In this document: positions 35,401 through 43,514 of the stretch, in pieces
Layout of the letters: each line of letters starts with the position of its first letter
Position numbering within the stretch: the first letter of the stretch is position 1
Source: Pokkaliibacter sp046614695
Lineage (GTDB): Bacteria > Pseudomonadota > Gammaproteobacteria > Pseudomonadales > Balneatricaceae
Length of the DNA stretch: 64,000 nucleotides
Direction: 5' to 3'
Assembly (NCBI RefSeq): GCF_046614695.1
Contig: NZ_JBKKHQ010000001.1
Coordinates: 248,001-312,000 of the forward strand
Translations under genes and position numbers: made by a program
The notes under the pieces: generated by a model
Databases searched by the model: none
Told to the model about the DNA's origin: nothing
The model's input: the letters and a program-made list of their open reading frames with translations, nothing else

Positions 35401-35543
35401 GGGCGTCTGGCCGGGCACTGGCCCTCTTCCACCCGGCGCTTGCCGGTCATATCGACAAACATGTGTTGCAGGCATTTGATCGGGTCATCACAACTACAGG
35501 TTGTCGTGAGCTTTTCGTTATCGCTCATCATGCTTTTGATCAT
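32460..35543 (-). CDS. Catalase-like domain fused to LodA/GoxA-type CTQ-dependent amino-acid oxidase
   Basis: A 1027-residue fusion, read from ATG 35543 (AAGGA upstream). Residues about 45-340 are a catalase-like haem domain of the y4iL type: RTHGIIKGKLQF with the distal-type His54, then HPVYVRYSSDLADG, and AEARMVVYQASADFRRKQNG containing a candidate axial Tyr326. Residues about 375-1000 are a LodA/GoxA oxidase: ITHVRIHPGIGVARVGNS at the start, and near the end CLADAFHPGCELTWPMRH and RWMALPWQGD. Candidate quinone residues are Cys796 or Cys805 and Trp867. Such oxidases deaminate amino acids and release hydrogen peroxide; the attached catalase-like domain could consume or use it. No signal peptide. 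The LodB-like gene follows. Confidence 0.88.
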   Translation of the reverse strand: MIKSMMSDNEKLTTTCSCDDPIKCLQHMFVDMTGKRRVEEGQCPARRPVFLRTHGIIKGKLQFNDDIPEALRHGLFAHPGATHPVYVRYSSDLADGRPDWKSTIGIGIKIFDVKGKKVVSDDGAHTADLLMQNVPYFFVNTAKDMCEFTKASFEGWGEEWVQRNSPVTDTLLDDMAKPIRSVLETSLWSVVPFKLGDNYCKYVLKPGTSTFGGEPDIEDPDFLAKDLHERMAKGPATLEIYVQPRPSAETYGEAYLEEHFPLDRATVVWDEKVAVPVHVATIKLPKQDLNKPEQEIYGDWLAFNIGRVPAANAPVGSVAEARMVVYQASADFRRKQNGQPTTEPKEPGAPEIKNPSCPFPHHKAAEKPVGLSDEAIARITHVRIHPGIGVARVGNSTKAYTIGPEVMNPPQTPYGSTRDVGGSLKRQAARFRVYGYDQYGNVVGEIQQAANATIEWSVQLANRKAQWYEFDAAMDLQATCNISVPQRNPMVQGGGRAALCIDTGVKKISGLNMNDSSYAMTGEFQGTSVYLGELRTDAVGRLVVLPGMGVSASPGNTPVYDPAKPGSFNNAAGWYDDIADGPVHAKVTIGNKRFDADGAWVTSAPPNYAPDLTSWRTLDDLLRSVYIQAGMMSLPRRVSFNEHIRPVLERMTDLQWVNKGFSAMFGADAPMNFRDEKLMKKLAFVPESSLYPDPYGELRRTVYNSFRATNGQEQDINGWPWEYGDTFGYSDSSEQDAVNAAQYLRLPSIYEYLMDAWVKGNFINDYAPNAKAPTRLEEVPLQGQPEMLDRAAMHFCLADAFHPGCELTWPMRHASMYRAPYRIRERETGKDEPSYGSQLTQPEVLRIGGPLYEQGAGDLTRWMALPWQGDTAYCRSGYDLEFDPYLPTYWPARVPNQVLTQIDYEVLCDKNRSMEERIAAFHNRPNWLRQLPSQNPAPEQMMYMIEHFGEMGVLEAKPRPDDLDWLPDNLYVENLTQVKAGELEEAHKLFTERYARLGFHDRLLMEAGWESDEQRNEFATIKLRGNN

Positions 35544-36104
35544 CACACTCAATCCTTGTTGAATCGTTTTATTCTTGTCTGCTGTCACTGCGTTAATTCA
35601 GCACCTTTGACAGACAAGTACCGCCCAATATGAAAACGCAGTTCACTTAAGCGCCATGCGTGCGCTTATTCAACCTAGATGATCTTTTCATAATTACCAA
35701 TAGTATTTTGCAGCCAATACCCTGCATTGATTGATCAATAACCATCGTTATAAAAACCAAACACAGGGAATGTCTTTCAATATGAGAAAGTCATTTCAAA
35801 GAAGAGGAGTAAATAATAATGTGAATTCAATTTACGCCTGAATTTGCAAAAAATATTCGACCGCTAAGGATGACGAAATCAGCAAAATATTTTTTCAGAA
35901 AAGGCAGGAAAACAACGTGAAGTAAGGAAAGACAGGATGATTGGAGCGCGGTTATTCAGTGAGGCCAAAGCTCAGGCAGGCGGAACCTAACCTGGGCGCC
36001 ATGATCGGTTGGACGGTTAGCGTCGGTCAGAACAGTTGCGTATGGGCACGCAAGGCCTTTACGAAAGCCTCGTCGCCTGTGTTGATCGGGCTGGAGTGCG
36101 TTCT
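35544..36104. other. Upstream region of the LodA-like cluster
   Basis: 561 bp between the LodA-like start and the next gene. The part nearest the oxidase (35640-35900) is AT-rich and should contain its promoter; no clear hexamers or operator stand out. The part from about 35940 is GC-rich and carries an open plus-strand frame without a recognisable family or good start. No terminator or repeat was found. Confidence 0.45.
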
Positions 36105-36566
36105 CTACTCAGACGAATCAATAAACCACGCTTCCATCCCCGGAAGTTTGGGCGATCTCTTCGTATCGTACTGGTAGCAGGTCACGCGGGCGTAATTGTC
36201 TAAATCGCTACCGGGAAGGCAGGTTTGTTCGTAAGCAATCCCTTTCTCAGTAAAACGCACTCGCAACACCGTTGCTTCACCCCCCAGTGCAGGCTCAAAC
36301 GCGCCACGAGCCTCAATCACCTGACCGTTAATTTTGCGGGTGAGTTTAAGTCCTGTTGGCGCATCGCCTTCACCAATGCGCGAAATCGTTATCTCACCCG
36401 CATAGGTGTCACCGCCCTCGGGCAGCTGGCCAATAATGCGATAGTGCCCGGCGGTAAAGCCTTCCATAAAAGCGAGTTGCTCGGCATCCGGCTGAATTGC
36501 GGAAACAGGCTTGGTGAAAAGAATAAGTCCGACAAGGAGTAATGAGTTAACTGCGTGGTATGCCAT
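36105..36566 (-). CDS. Exported protein of unknown function
   Basis: A 153-residue protein read from ATG 36566. Residues 1-22 form a signal peptide (MAYHAVNSLLLVGLILFTKPVSA, cleavage after VSA). The mature part is beta-rich, with GHYRIIGQLPEGGDTYAGEITISRIG at the start and two cysteines (QTCLPG and VTCYQYD). No family recognised. The first codons overlap the 3' end of the Lit-like gene by about 20 bp, so translation may be coupled. The composition switches from AT-rich to normal at this overlap, suggesting that the upstream gene arrived by insertion next to it. Confidence 0.65.
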   Translation of the reverse strand: MAYHAVNSLLLVGLILFTKPVSAIQPDAEQLAFMEGFTAGHYRIIGQLPEGGDTYAGEITISRIGEGDAPTGLKLTRKINGQVIEARGAFEPALGGEATVLRVRFTEKGIAYEQTCLPGSDLDNYARVTCYQYDTKRSPKLPGMEAWFIDSSE

Positions 36567-37479
36567 TATCAAGATCTTCAATTAAATCTAAAAATAGAGA
36601 TTTATAGCTTTTGACAATTTTTGGCGAAATTTTTATCGAGTAGTATTTGAGAAGAGCCAAAAAAAGTGAAGAGAAATATAACCACATCCAATCATCATCA
36701 GGCAAACTCATGTCTTCAACAAGTTCTAGCCAGCGACCATGAACAGGTGGGTGGCTATTTGAACCGAAAACGTGTTCTTTTCCTGTTGCAAACAATATAA
36801 ACGCGGAGGCAAGGGCAATACCCATCATTCGTTTTGTTCTAACTTTATCTTCAGCATAACCACTCAATTCGGCGTACAGATGAATTTTAGATATCATCAT
36901 TTCCTTAGCAAAGGCATCACATCTATATTCTTCATCTATTGGGGTTCCCGGGGACTCTTTTTCTACAGAAAAAATTACGTGTTTTAACTCATGTAAGAGC
37001 GTAAATGCTGTCGCCATACATGTTAAATCATACACGAGTGCATGCTCTGGATCTTCAGGCCTTCCTTTCTCCGGCTCTGGTATGCCTGAGGGCCAAGTAA
37101 AGTCATCCTCATGAAATACAGAATTTAGATTTTTGGTAAACTCTAGGAATATTTTAAATTTTTCATCTTCTAGCGCTTGATCAAATATTTTGTCAACCCT
37201 ATCAATATCAAGTGATTCATTTGAAGATTTAAGCAATCTAATATAAGAAGAGTAGCAATAAAGTGCCTGCAACCCCGCGTAGCCAAAAATCCATATTTGA
37301 CGAGCTGATCTTTGTGTATATTGAATTACTGAGTATGCGCCTGCTTTTAAATTAAACCCCTCTCTATCCTTGATCATTCTAAACTGCGGACCATATTTAA
37401 TTATAATGGCCTCAATTTCTGAAGATCTCTCAGGAATCACTCCATCAAATAATCTACGAATAATATTTATTTCTTCCAC
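36547..37479 (-). CDS. Lit-like peptidase (family U49, phage-exclusion type)
   Basis: A 310-residue protein with the zinc-protease motif HELKH (residues 163-167, in ATAFTLLHELKHVIFS) followed by DEEYRCDAFAKEMM, the likely third-ligand region, and SHPPVHGRW. The layout HExxH, EE-x-x-AD, then HP matches Lit of the e14 prophage (297 aa), which cleaves EF-Tu on T4 infection and aborts phage growth. GTG 37479 follows TAGGAGGA and is the best start; a TTG at 37524 lacks a site. The gene is AT-rich. The target here may differ from EF-Tu; that is not readable. Confidence 0.8.
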   Translation of the reverse strand: MEEINIIRRLFDGVIPERSSEIEAIIIKYGPQFRMIKDREGFNLKAGAYSVIQYTQRSARQIWIFGYAGLQALYCYSSYIRLLKSSNESLDIDRVDKIFDQALEDEKFKIFLEFTKNLNSVFHEDDFTWPSGIPEPEKGRPEDPEHALVYDLTCMATAFTLLHELKHVIFSVEKESPGTPIDEEYRCDAFAKEMMISKIHLYAELSGYAEDKVRTKRMMGIALASAFILFATGKEHVFGSNSHPPVHGRWLELVEDMSLPDDDWMWLYFSSLFLALLKYYSIKISPKIVKSYKSLFLDLIEDLDNGIPRS

Positions 37480-37627
37480 TAATCCTCCTAAGACATATAT
37501 CCTGGCATTATTAATGTCGAACAATTTAATCAGAAAAATTAACCATACCTCAGTATAAACCTAACTCAACGAAGGAACTATAAAAGCTAAGCATTTATAA
37601 TAACCTTTTAAAATAATTAGGTACTTA

Positions 37628-38233
37628 CTAAACTATGGATAATAATTTACCATTTAATCCTTCAACTAATTCATTCAAGTTAACTTCTGACATGCCTGTT
37701 GCGAAAGAAGCTCGTCCTAAATGTCTAGGATATAAATTTTCTACACAATGACCTACTTTGTATGCTGGTATTTTCTTGTCTATTAGCTTAATTAGAATAT
37801 TTTTTGCAAAATCAAAATACTTAATATTTTTTAACTTTTTATCAGAAAACTTATTAGGTTTCCCCCAACCAAGTAAGGCGAAATTAGCTTCAGGAATAAG
37901 TGAATAGATCTTACTGATATTAATACCACCTTGTTCTTCATGTAGCGCTAATTTAGATGAATAAGTTTCATAAATTGGGTACAAATTAACAATCACGACC
38001 TCTTTAACCGAAACACACTCCTTATAAATCCGCTTTAAAACATTATTTACCGTACGATCTGAATTATCTCTATCGGCTTTAGAAGGGTTCATCATCACAA
38101 CTAAAGCCACTTCAGTACCTTCTCTTTTAAAAGGTATTCGTAACGAGTAGCGAAACTTAGGCTCCGCAGAAGAAATAGAATCAATTTGAATATCTGATTT
38201 CGCAACATATTCTTTATACTCAAAGGCGCTCAT
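37628..38233 (-). CDS. DUF1643 protein
   Basis: A 201-residue protein. The N-terminal half matches the DUF1643 pattern: FRYSLRIPFKREGTEVALVVMMNPSKAD followed by DRTVNNVLKR and VVIVNLYPIYET. A later string LLGWGKPNKF is also typical. The family is uncharacterised and often found on mobile or defence-rich DNA. AAGGAAAA precedes the ATG at 38233. It is AT-rich like the Lit-type gene 150 bp downstream, and both may have arrived together. Confidence 0.75.
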   Translation of the reverse strand: MSAFEYKEYVAKSDIQIDSISSAEPKFRYSLRIPFKREGTEVALVVMMNPSKADRDNSDRTVNNVLKRIYKECVSVKEVVIVNLYPIYETYSSKLALHEEQGGINISKIYSLIPEANFALLGWGKPNKFSDKKLKNIKYFDFAKNILIKLIDKKIPAYKVGHCVENLYPRHLGRASFATGMSEVNLNELVEGLNGKLLSIV

Positions 38234-38442
38234 ACTTTTTCCTTGTATTGATGTTAAATAAGTTCGTTTTCAAAAAATATCTCGACGAGAGATCATTAAA
38301 ATGAATAAAGCCTATTTTTATGCACATATATGAAGCTATACCATTGAAAATTTACACGCCATACTCATTAAGATCCTAACCACTTCCGGTGAAAATAAAC
38401 TTCTACCAGATAATCATCAGCAAAAGCCAGTCTTATAAATAC

Positions 38443-39327
38443 TCATTTCCCCTCCCCCACCAGTTCATTCGAACACCTCACAAAAGCCTCTAATGCTGGG
38501 GAGGTATGCACGGGTTTGCGGCGCAATAGCCCGATGGCGCGGGGTGCCTGCATATTCAGCGCAAGGCGGGTGACGTCGGAGAGGTTAAAGACATCCACAC
38601 TGGAGGCCGGTAATAAGGCAAAACCTAATCGCGCGCGCACCATGGCAATGGCGGAGCTCATAAAGCTGAGTTCCCATGCGGGGGTAAAGCTGACCTGCGC
38701 CTGTGCCATGGCAAGGTCCGCATAATGGCGGGCGCTGGAGCCGGGCGTCATGGCGATATAAGGCATGGCTTCCAGCCCCTTCCAGGGGGAAGCATTGGGC
38801 CGAACGACTCTTGGCGGCGTTAGCAGAATTAAGTCATCCCGTTGCAGTGGGTCGAACTGCAGGTCGCGGTTTTCTTCCAGCAAAGAGGTGATGCCCACAT
38901 CGACTTCGCCCTTCTCCACCCAGGCATGCACTTGTCCGGCAAGGCCATCGCGCACACGCACCTGCACGCGGGGAAAGCGTTTGCAGAACACCGCCAGCGT
39001 TTGCGGCAATAGCGCCGAGGCCACCGAGGGCAAGGCGGCGATGCTGAGTTGCCCCTGCGCCAGTTGCTTCACATTGCGCGTATCGGTAATGGCGTTTTCC
39101 ATATCCGCCAGAATGCGCCGTGCATGGCCTAAAAAGAGTTCTCCGGCGTCGGTGAGAATCACCTTGCGGGTGTTGCGGGCGAACAGCTCAACCCCGAGTT
39201 CTTCCTCCAACTTTCGTATGAGGTAAGAGAGCGCCGGCTGGGTGAGGTGCACCTGCCTTGCCGCCTGGGTAAAGCTCGTCAGCTCTGCGGTCAGGACGAA
39301 TGCTTTGAGTTGCCGATGGTTAAACAT
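38443..39327 (-). CDS. LysR-family regulator of the AtuA-type operon
   Basis: A 294-residue LysR regulator. The winged helix is FNHRQLKAFVLTAELTSFTQAARQVHLTQPALSYLIRKLEEELG in its first 45 residues, and the effector domain starts near 90 (GQLSIAALPSVASALLP). It is divergent from the AtuA-type/CitMHS operon with 112 bp between starts. That gap is AT-rich (39345-39370) and presumably holds both promoters and the LysR site. Control of organic-acid uptake and use is the expected role. Confidence 0.9.
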   Translation of the reverse strand: MFNHRQLKAFVLTAELTSFTQAARQVHLTQPALSYLIRKLEEELGVELFARNTRKVILTDAGELFLGHARRILADMENAITDTRNVKQLAQGQLSIAALPSVASALLPQTLAVFCKRFPRVQVRVRDGLAGQVHAWVEKGEVDVGITSLLEENRDLQFDPLQRDDLILLTPPRVVRPNASPWKGLEAMPYIAMTPGSSARHYADLAMAQAQVSFTPAWELSFMSSAIAMVRARLGFALLPASSVDVFNLSDVTRLALNMQAPRAIGLLRRKPVHTSPALEAFVRCSNELVGEGK

Positions 39328-39439
39328 GGGCTTACCTATAGATTTTTTTTATTAATTTATAAGATATATCGTTTTGCCTGATTCGCCGGCGGCATGCAAG
39401 GTGGTTTGATAGAACTTGCCCTACTCCCGGTGGACTCCT

Positions 39440-40822
39440 ATGACAACAACATCGCCCACCTCACCTCGCATTGCCCATATTGGCTGCGGCGCCGGTTTTG
39501 CCGGTGATCGCCCCCAAACTGCCCTTGCTCTGGTTGAGGATCTCGCGCGTCGCGATGGCCCTGCCTATCTCTTTTATGAATTACTCGCTGAGCGCACTCT
39601 GGCTGAAGCCCAGTTGCGCAAGCTCAATGACCCGAACGCGGGTTACGCCACCCATCTTTTTGCCTTTCTGGAGCCGGTGCTGGAGCGCTGTCTTGAAGCG
39701 GGCATCCCCATCATCACCAATGGTGGCGCGGCCAACCCGGTTGCGGCGGCAACTCGCCTGCAGAAGTGGCTGGTGGAAAAAGGCCTGCGCGCGAAAATCG
39801 CCTGCGTACTGGGGGATGATCTCACTCCCCGCTGGGAGGATGCTGCCTGGCTGCCAGAGGATTTACCCCGGCAGGATGTGGTTTCCTGCAATGTCTACAT
39901 TGGCGCTCAGGCCATTACCGATGCGCTGAATGAAGGGGCCAATATCGTTCTTGGCGGGCGTATTGCTGACCCATCGCTGGTGGTGGGCGCAGTGCGTCAT
40001 GCTCATCAATGGGCTGAAGATAACTGGGACAAGGTGGCACTGGCGACCGCTGCCGGGCATTTGCTCGAATGCTGTGCGCAGGTAACGGGCGGTTATTTCT
40101 CCGACCCTGGCCGTAAGGACGTTGAAGACCTGCTGCATCTGGGTTGCCCCATTGCCGAAGTCGGTAGCGACGGCAGTCTGGTGATTACCAAGGCCGAGCC
40201 TTCCGGTGGCTGTGTCACACTGCAAACCGTGAAAGAGCAGCTGCTGTATGAAGTGCATAATCCGGCGGCCTATCTCACGCCGGATGTAACGCTGGATATT
40301 ACCCAGGTGACCCTTGAGCAAATCGCGCCGCATCGGGTCGCGGTCAAGGGTGTTAAAGGCCACCCTGCTCCGGCGACACTCAAGGGCAACTTTGGCCTTC
40401 GCGGTTTGTGGTTTGGCGAGGCTGGTATTTCCTATGCAGGCCCGAATGCTGTTGCCCGTGGTCAGCAGGCGATCAGCCTCCTGAAAGCCCGTATTCACGA
40501 ATTACTGCCGGAATTGTCACCCCAGCTGGATCTGATCGGCATCTCCAGTCTTTTCAATGACACCGCCGGTGACTGGCATCGGCAAGTCAGCCCGCAGGCG
40601 CAAGCCGCCAATACCTTGCAGGATGTGCGCGTACGTCTGGGGGTGGTGGGCCGTCATCCTGAGTTGCTGAATGCAGCGCTACAGGAAGTCGAGGCGCTGT
40701 ATCTGAATGGTCCGGCCGGAGGAGGCGGTGTTCGTCGGCAATTGGGCGAGTCACTTCGCACCCATTCCTTTCTGATTCCGCGTGAACAGGTCACGCCACG
40801 ACTGCAATGGTGGTACGCATGA
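39440..40822 (+). CDS. AtuA-family (DUF1446) acyclic-terpene-utilisation-type protein
   Basis: A 460-residue protein of the AtuA/DUF1446 family. The opening is RIAHIGCGAGFAGDRPQTALALVEDL, followed by GIPIITNGGAANPVAAA, GANIVLGGRIADPSLVVGA and EPSGGCVTLQTVKEQLLYEVHNP. Members occur in citronellol/geraniol use and in many other carboxylate operons; the biochemical role is unsettled. I chose ATG 39440 (MTTTSPTSPRIAHIG); ATG-like codons at 39416 would add eight residues. The next gene overlaps by ATGA. Confidence 0.85.
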   Translation: MTTTSPTSPRIAHIGCGAGFAGDRPQTALALVEDLARRDGPAYLFYELLAERTLAEAQLRKLNDPNAGYATHLFAFLEPVLERCLEAGIPIITNGGAANPVAAATRLQKWLVEKGLRAKIACVLGDDLTPRWEDAAWLPEDLPRQDVVSCNVYIGAQAITDALNEGANIVLGGRIADPSLVVGAVRHAHQWAEDNWDKVALATAAGHLLECCAQVTGGYFSDPGRKDVEDLLHLGCPIAEVGSDGSLVITKAEPSGGCVTLQTVKEQLLYEVHNPAAYLTPDVTLDITQVTLEQIAPHRVAVKGVKGHPAPATLKGNFGLRGLWFGEAGISYAGPNAVARGQQAISLLKARIHELLPELSPQLDLIGISSLFNDTAGDWHRQVSPQAQAANTLQDVRVRLGVVGRHPELLNAALQEVEALYLNGPAGGGGVRRQLGESLRTHSFLIPREQVTPRLQWWYA

Positions 40823-41160
40823 GCCAGCACTCCCTGAACGCCTCTCTGTGTCTGGTCAGCGAACTGGCCCACGCCCGTGCCGGTGACAAAGGCAATACCC
40901 TGAATGTCGCGGTGTTCGCTTATGACGAGGCCAATTATGGCCATCTGGTTGCGCACCTGACCGAGCAGGCGATTGCCGAGCGCTTTGCGCATCGCACTCC
41001 GAGCAAGGTCACGCGTTACCTGCTGCCGAATCTCGCGGGGATGAATTTTGTGATTGAAGAAACGCTGGAAGGTGGCGTTAACGCCAGCGCCAGCCTCGAC
41101 CGCCACGGCAAGAGCCTGAGCTTTCTGCTGTTGGGGATGGAAATTCCCCAGCCGGTATAG
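40819..41160 (+). CDS. AtuA-like small subunit (ferredoxin-fold domain)
   Basis: A 113-residue protein overlapping the previous stop in ATGA. It has the pattern of the small C-terminal domain that follows DUF1446 in longer proteins: LVSELAHARAGDKGNTLNVAVFAYDEANYGHL and TRYLLPNLAGMNFVIEETLEGGVNASASLDRHGKSL. Here it is a separate chain and probably forms a complex with the larger subunit. Confidence 0.82.
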   Translation: MSQHSLNASLCLVSELAHARAGDKGNTLNVAVFAYDEANYGHLVAHLTEQAIAERFAHRTPSKVTRYLLPNLAGMNFVIEETLEGGVNASASLDRHGKSLSFLLLGMEIPQPV

Positions 41161-41284
41161 CGCCTAAGCCATAACACCTACGCAACCTAATGCACGGATA
41201 ACGAATTACCAGAAACACGACGAAGAAAAAGCAAAGAAAAAACCAGGAACCTCAACCCTCAACTTCCGACTCACGGGGCAAACA

Positions 41285-42595
41285 ATGATAACAATGCTCG
41301 GATTCGTGATGATGTTGGGCATCATCGCCCTCATCCTCCTCAAACGCCTGACACCGGTGGTGGCCTTCGCGGTCGTGCCGGTCATCATCTGCTTTTTGGC
41401 CGGATTCAGCCCGGATAAGACAGGAGGTTTTATCAAGGCTGGTCTGACCTCGGTGGCGCCCACAGCCACCCTCTTTATTTTCGCCATTCTTTACTTCGGC
41501 ATCATGCGCGAGCGCGGCATGTTTGACCCGCTGGTGAACTTCCTGATTCGCAGTACACGCGGCAAGCCGCTACGCGTTGCGGTCGTCACCGTGCTGGTGG
41601 CCAGTATTGCTCACCTGGATGGTGTCGGTGCGGCGACCTTCCTGCTCACCATTCCGGCGTTTCTGCCGTTGTATCAGCGCCTGAAAATGAGCCCGACCAT
41701 GCTGCTCTGCCTGGTGGGCTTGAGTGCCGGTATCGTCAACATGGTGCCCTGGGGTGGCCCGACGGCACGTGCTGCCGCGACCAGCGGTGTTGATGCCTCC
41801 ACCCTCTGGCTTCCGCTTGTGCCGGTACAGATTTTCGGTCTGGTGCTGATGCTGGCACTGGCCGTGTTCTTCGGCATCAAGGCCGAGAAAAAGCTTCTGG
41901 CTGAAACCGGTCAAAGCGCCGGGCATAGCGATATGAGCCAATACCTGCTGCCCCCCAGAGAAACCGCCCTACCGGTGAACCACTGGAAATACTGGGCCAA
42001 TGTCGCGCTGACGGTCTTTATTCTGGTCGTGCTGTTTACCGGCGCCTTCCCGCTGTATGCAAGCTTTATGGTGGGTCTCGGTATCGCGCTGATTCTGAAC
42101 TACCCGCGTCCCGATCAGCAGGCCGCTGAAATCAAGGCGCACGCCAATGATGCATTGCAAATGGCGCTGGTCATGTTGGCCGCTGGCGTACTCCTCGGTG
42201 TACTCAAGGGTGCAGGCATGTCAGAAGGCATGGCAAGCTCGCTGATCAGCATTTTGCCGGACGGTTCAGCCAGCGTTTTGCACCTGATTGTCGGGGCTTT
42301 TGGGGTACCACTGGGCATGTTATTCTCGCCGGATGCGTATTACTTTGCGCTAATGCCCATTGTTCGTGATATTTCCACCTCTGCTGGTGTGCCGGTTGAT
42401 GCCGTCGCCCGCGCCATGCTGATTGGTGAAAATACCGGCTTTAGTATCAGTCCCGTGGTGGCGAGTGTTTATCTGGCTATCGGGCTCGCAGGAGTGGAGC
42501 TCCGTGATCACTTAAAATTCACCTTCCTCTGGGCTTGGGGTATTGGCATTTTGCTACTAGGCTTTGCTTGGATGATCGGAGCCATCGGGGGCTGA
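41285..42595 (+). CDS. CitMHS-family citrate (divalent metal) transporter
   Basis: A 436-residue membrane protein with about 12 helices. Family strings are MLGFVMMLGIIALILLKRLTPVVAF at the start, SIAHLDGVGAATFLLTIPAFLPLY near residue 110, MVPWGGPTARAAAT near 155, and SPDAYYFALMPIVRD near 340. CitMHS proteins import citrate complexed with Mg or Ca; other carboxylates are possible. It is the third gene of the AtuA-type operon, suggesting that the AtuA-type proteins process the imported acid. Weak ribosome-binding site (GGGGCAA). Confidence 0.9.
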   Translation: MITMLGFVMMLGIIALILLKRLTPVVAFAVVPVIICFLAGFSPDKTGGFIKAGLTSVAPTATLFIFAILYFGIMRERGMFDPLVNFLIRSTRGKPLRVAVVTVLVASIAHLDGVGAATFLLTIPAFLPLYQRLKMSPTMLLCLVGLSAGIVNMVPWGGPTARAAATSGVDASTLWLPLVPVQIFGLVLMLALAVFFGIKAEKKLLAETGQSAGHSDMSQYLLPPRETALPVNHWKYWANVALTVFILVVLFTGAFPLYASFMVGLGIALILNYPRPDQQAAEIKAHANDALQMALVMLAAGVLLGVLKGAGMSEGMASSLISILPDGSASVLHLIVGAFGVPLGMLFSPDAYYFALMPIVRDISTSAGVPVDAVARAMLIGENTGFSISPVVASVYLAIGLAGVELRDHLKFTFLWAWGIGILLLGFAWMIGAIGG

Positions 42596-42625
42596 TCAGT
42601 CTTTGCTTTGACAGGGAATAACGAA

Positions 42626-43378
42626 GTGCAGACACAACGGCTAAAACGCGGGAGCCTGATTACACTGGCAGGTACTTTACTACCACCTTCTGTATTCGCA
42701 GCGCTCCAACGCCTGAACCAATGGGAGTGGCATCCCATCGACTGGCTGGAGGCAGCTCCTGCGCAGCCGTTATCTGTGGTCGCAACGACCCTGACCGAAG
42801 ACATTGATGCCCTGGACCTGCCGGGAAAACGCATCCTCATCGGTCACTCAGCAGGCGGTGTACTGGCCCAGGCCGTGGCCACCCAGCTGGCACAACCGCT
42901 GGATGGCCTGATCCTGCTCTGTACCGGCGCTGAAGCCTCACATCACGGTGATCCGGATGCGCCGCAGCGTCTGCTGCAGAATGGTCTCGATAGTTTCCTG
43001 ACGCCCTTCTTTAACCGCTGTTTTGGTGCAGCCTTTTGCGCTCTGCCGGAAGCACAACCCCTGCTGCACTACTGCCGACTTTACGCTCTGGGTTTTGATG
43101 CCAAGGATATTGCCCCGGCCATGACCAGCCTGAGACTCTGGGATTTGCGCAGCCAACTGTCAGCGATCAGCTGCCCAACCCTGATTCTGTATGGTGAAGA
43201 TGACCCGGCTCGCGGTATGGCGGATGCCAACGTGATGGCGGCGGGTATTCCCAATGCCCACATTGTGGCGCTGCCTTCCGGCCATACGCCGATGGTCACG
43301 CATCAGGAGCAGTTTCTGGAAAGCCTGTTGCCTTTCCTGAATCAGGTGTTTCGCACTTCGAAGACGGCGGCAGCCTAG
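42626..43378 (+). CDS. Alpha/beta hydrolase, last gene of the AtuA-type operon
   Basis: A 250-residue hydrolase. The nucleophile elbow is ILIGHSAGGVLAQ, the acid lies in LILYGEDDPARGMAD and the histidine in ALPSGHTPMVTHQE. An unusual oxyanion-side segment (SLITLAGTLLPPSVFAAL) replaces the common HG motif. I chose GTG 42626 with AGGGA upstream; TTG 42608 is an alternative. It follows the transporter after about 30 bp and ends at a strong terminator. It may hydrolyse a thioester or lactone in the same pathway. Confidence 0.83.
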   Translation: MQTQRLKRGSLITLAGTLLPPSVFAALQRLNQWEWHPIDWLEAAPAQPLSVVATTLTEDIDALDLPGKRILIGHSAGGVLAQAVATQLAQPLDGLILLCTGAEASHHGDPDAPQRLLQNGLDSFLTPFFNRCFGAAFCALPEAQPLLHYCRLYALGFDAKDIAPAMTSLRLWDLRSQLSAISCPTLILYGEDDPARGMADANVMAAGIPNAHIVALPSGHTPMVTHQEQFLESLLPFLNQVFRTSKTAAA

Positions 43379-43409
43379 TTTTCCCGTTAACACCCAACGC
43401 CAGATAACA

Positions 43410-43438
43410 AAAAAGGAGCCTTACTCAGGCTCCTTTTT
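43410..43438 (+). terminator. Terminator of the AtuA-type operon
   Basis: Eleven-base stem AAAAAGGAGCC / GGCTCCTTTTT with a seven-base loop; A- and T-runs make it potentially bidirectional. Confidence 0.93.
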
Positions 43439-43514
43439 ATTTGGACTCTTCCGGTTTTTTGTACGCTTTCAAGCCAAGGCGCTTTCACGGCAAGGTGTGG
43501 CTCAGGCGGTCGCT

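Noticed and set aside
35976..36010. GGAACC followed by TAACCT as a third ECF-type promoter
   Set aside because: The second element is directly adjacent rather than 16 bp away, and no gene starts in the proper place on that strand.
35941..36177. 78-codon plus-strand frame in the region upstream of the LodA-like gene
   Set aside because: Needs a TTG start without a ribosome-binding site, overlaps the exported protein gene and matches no family. A degraded gene remnant is possible but unsupported.
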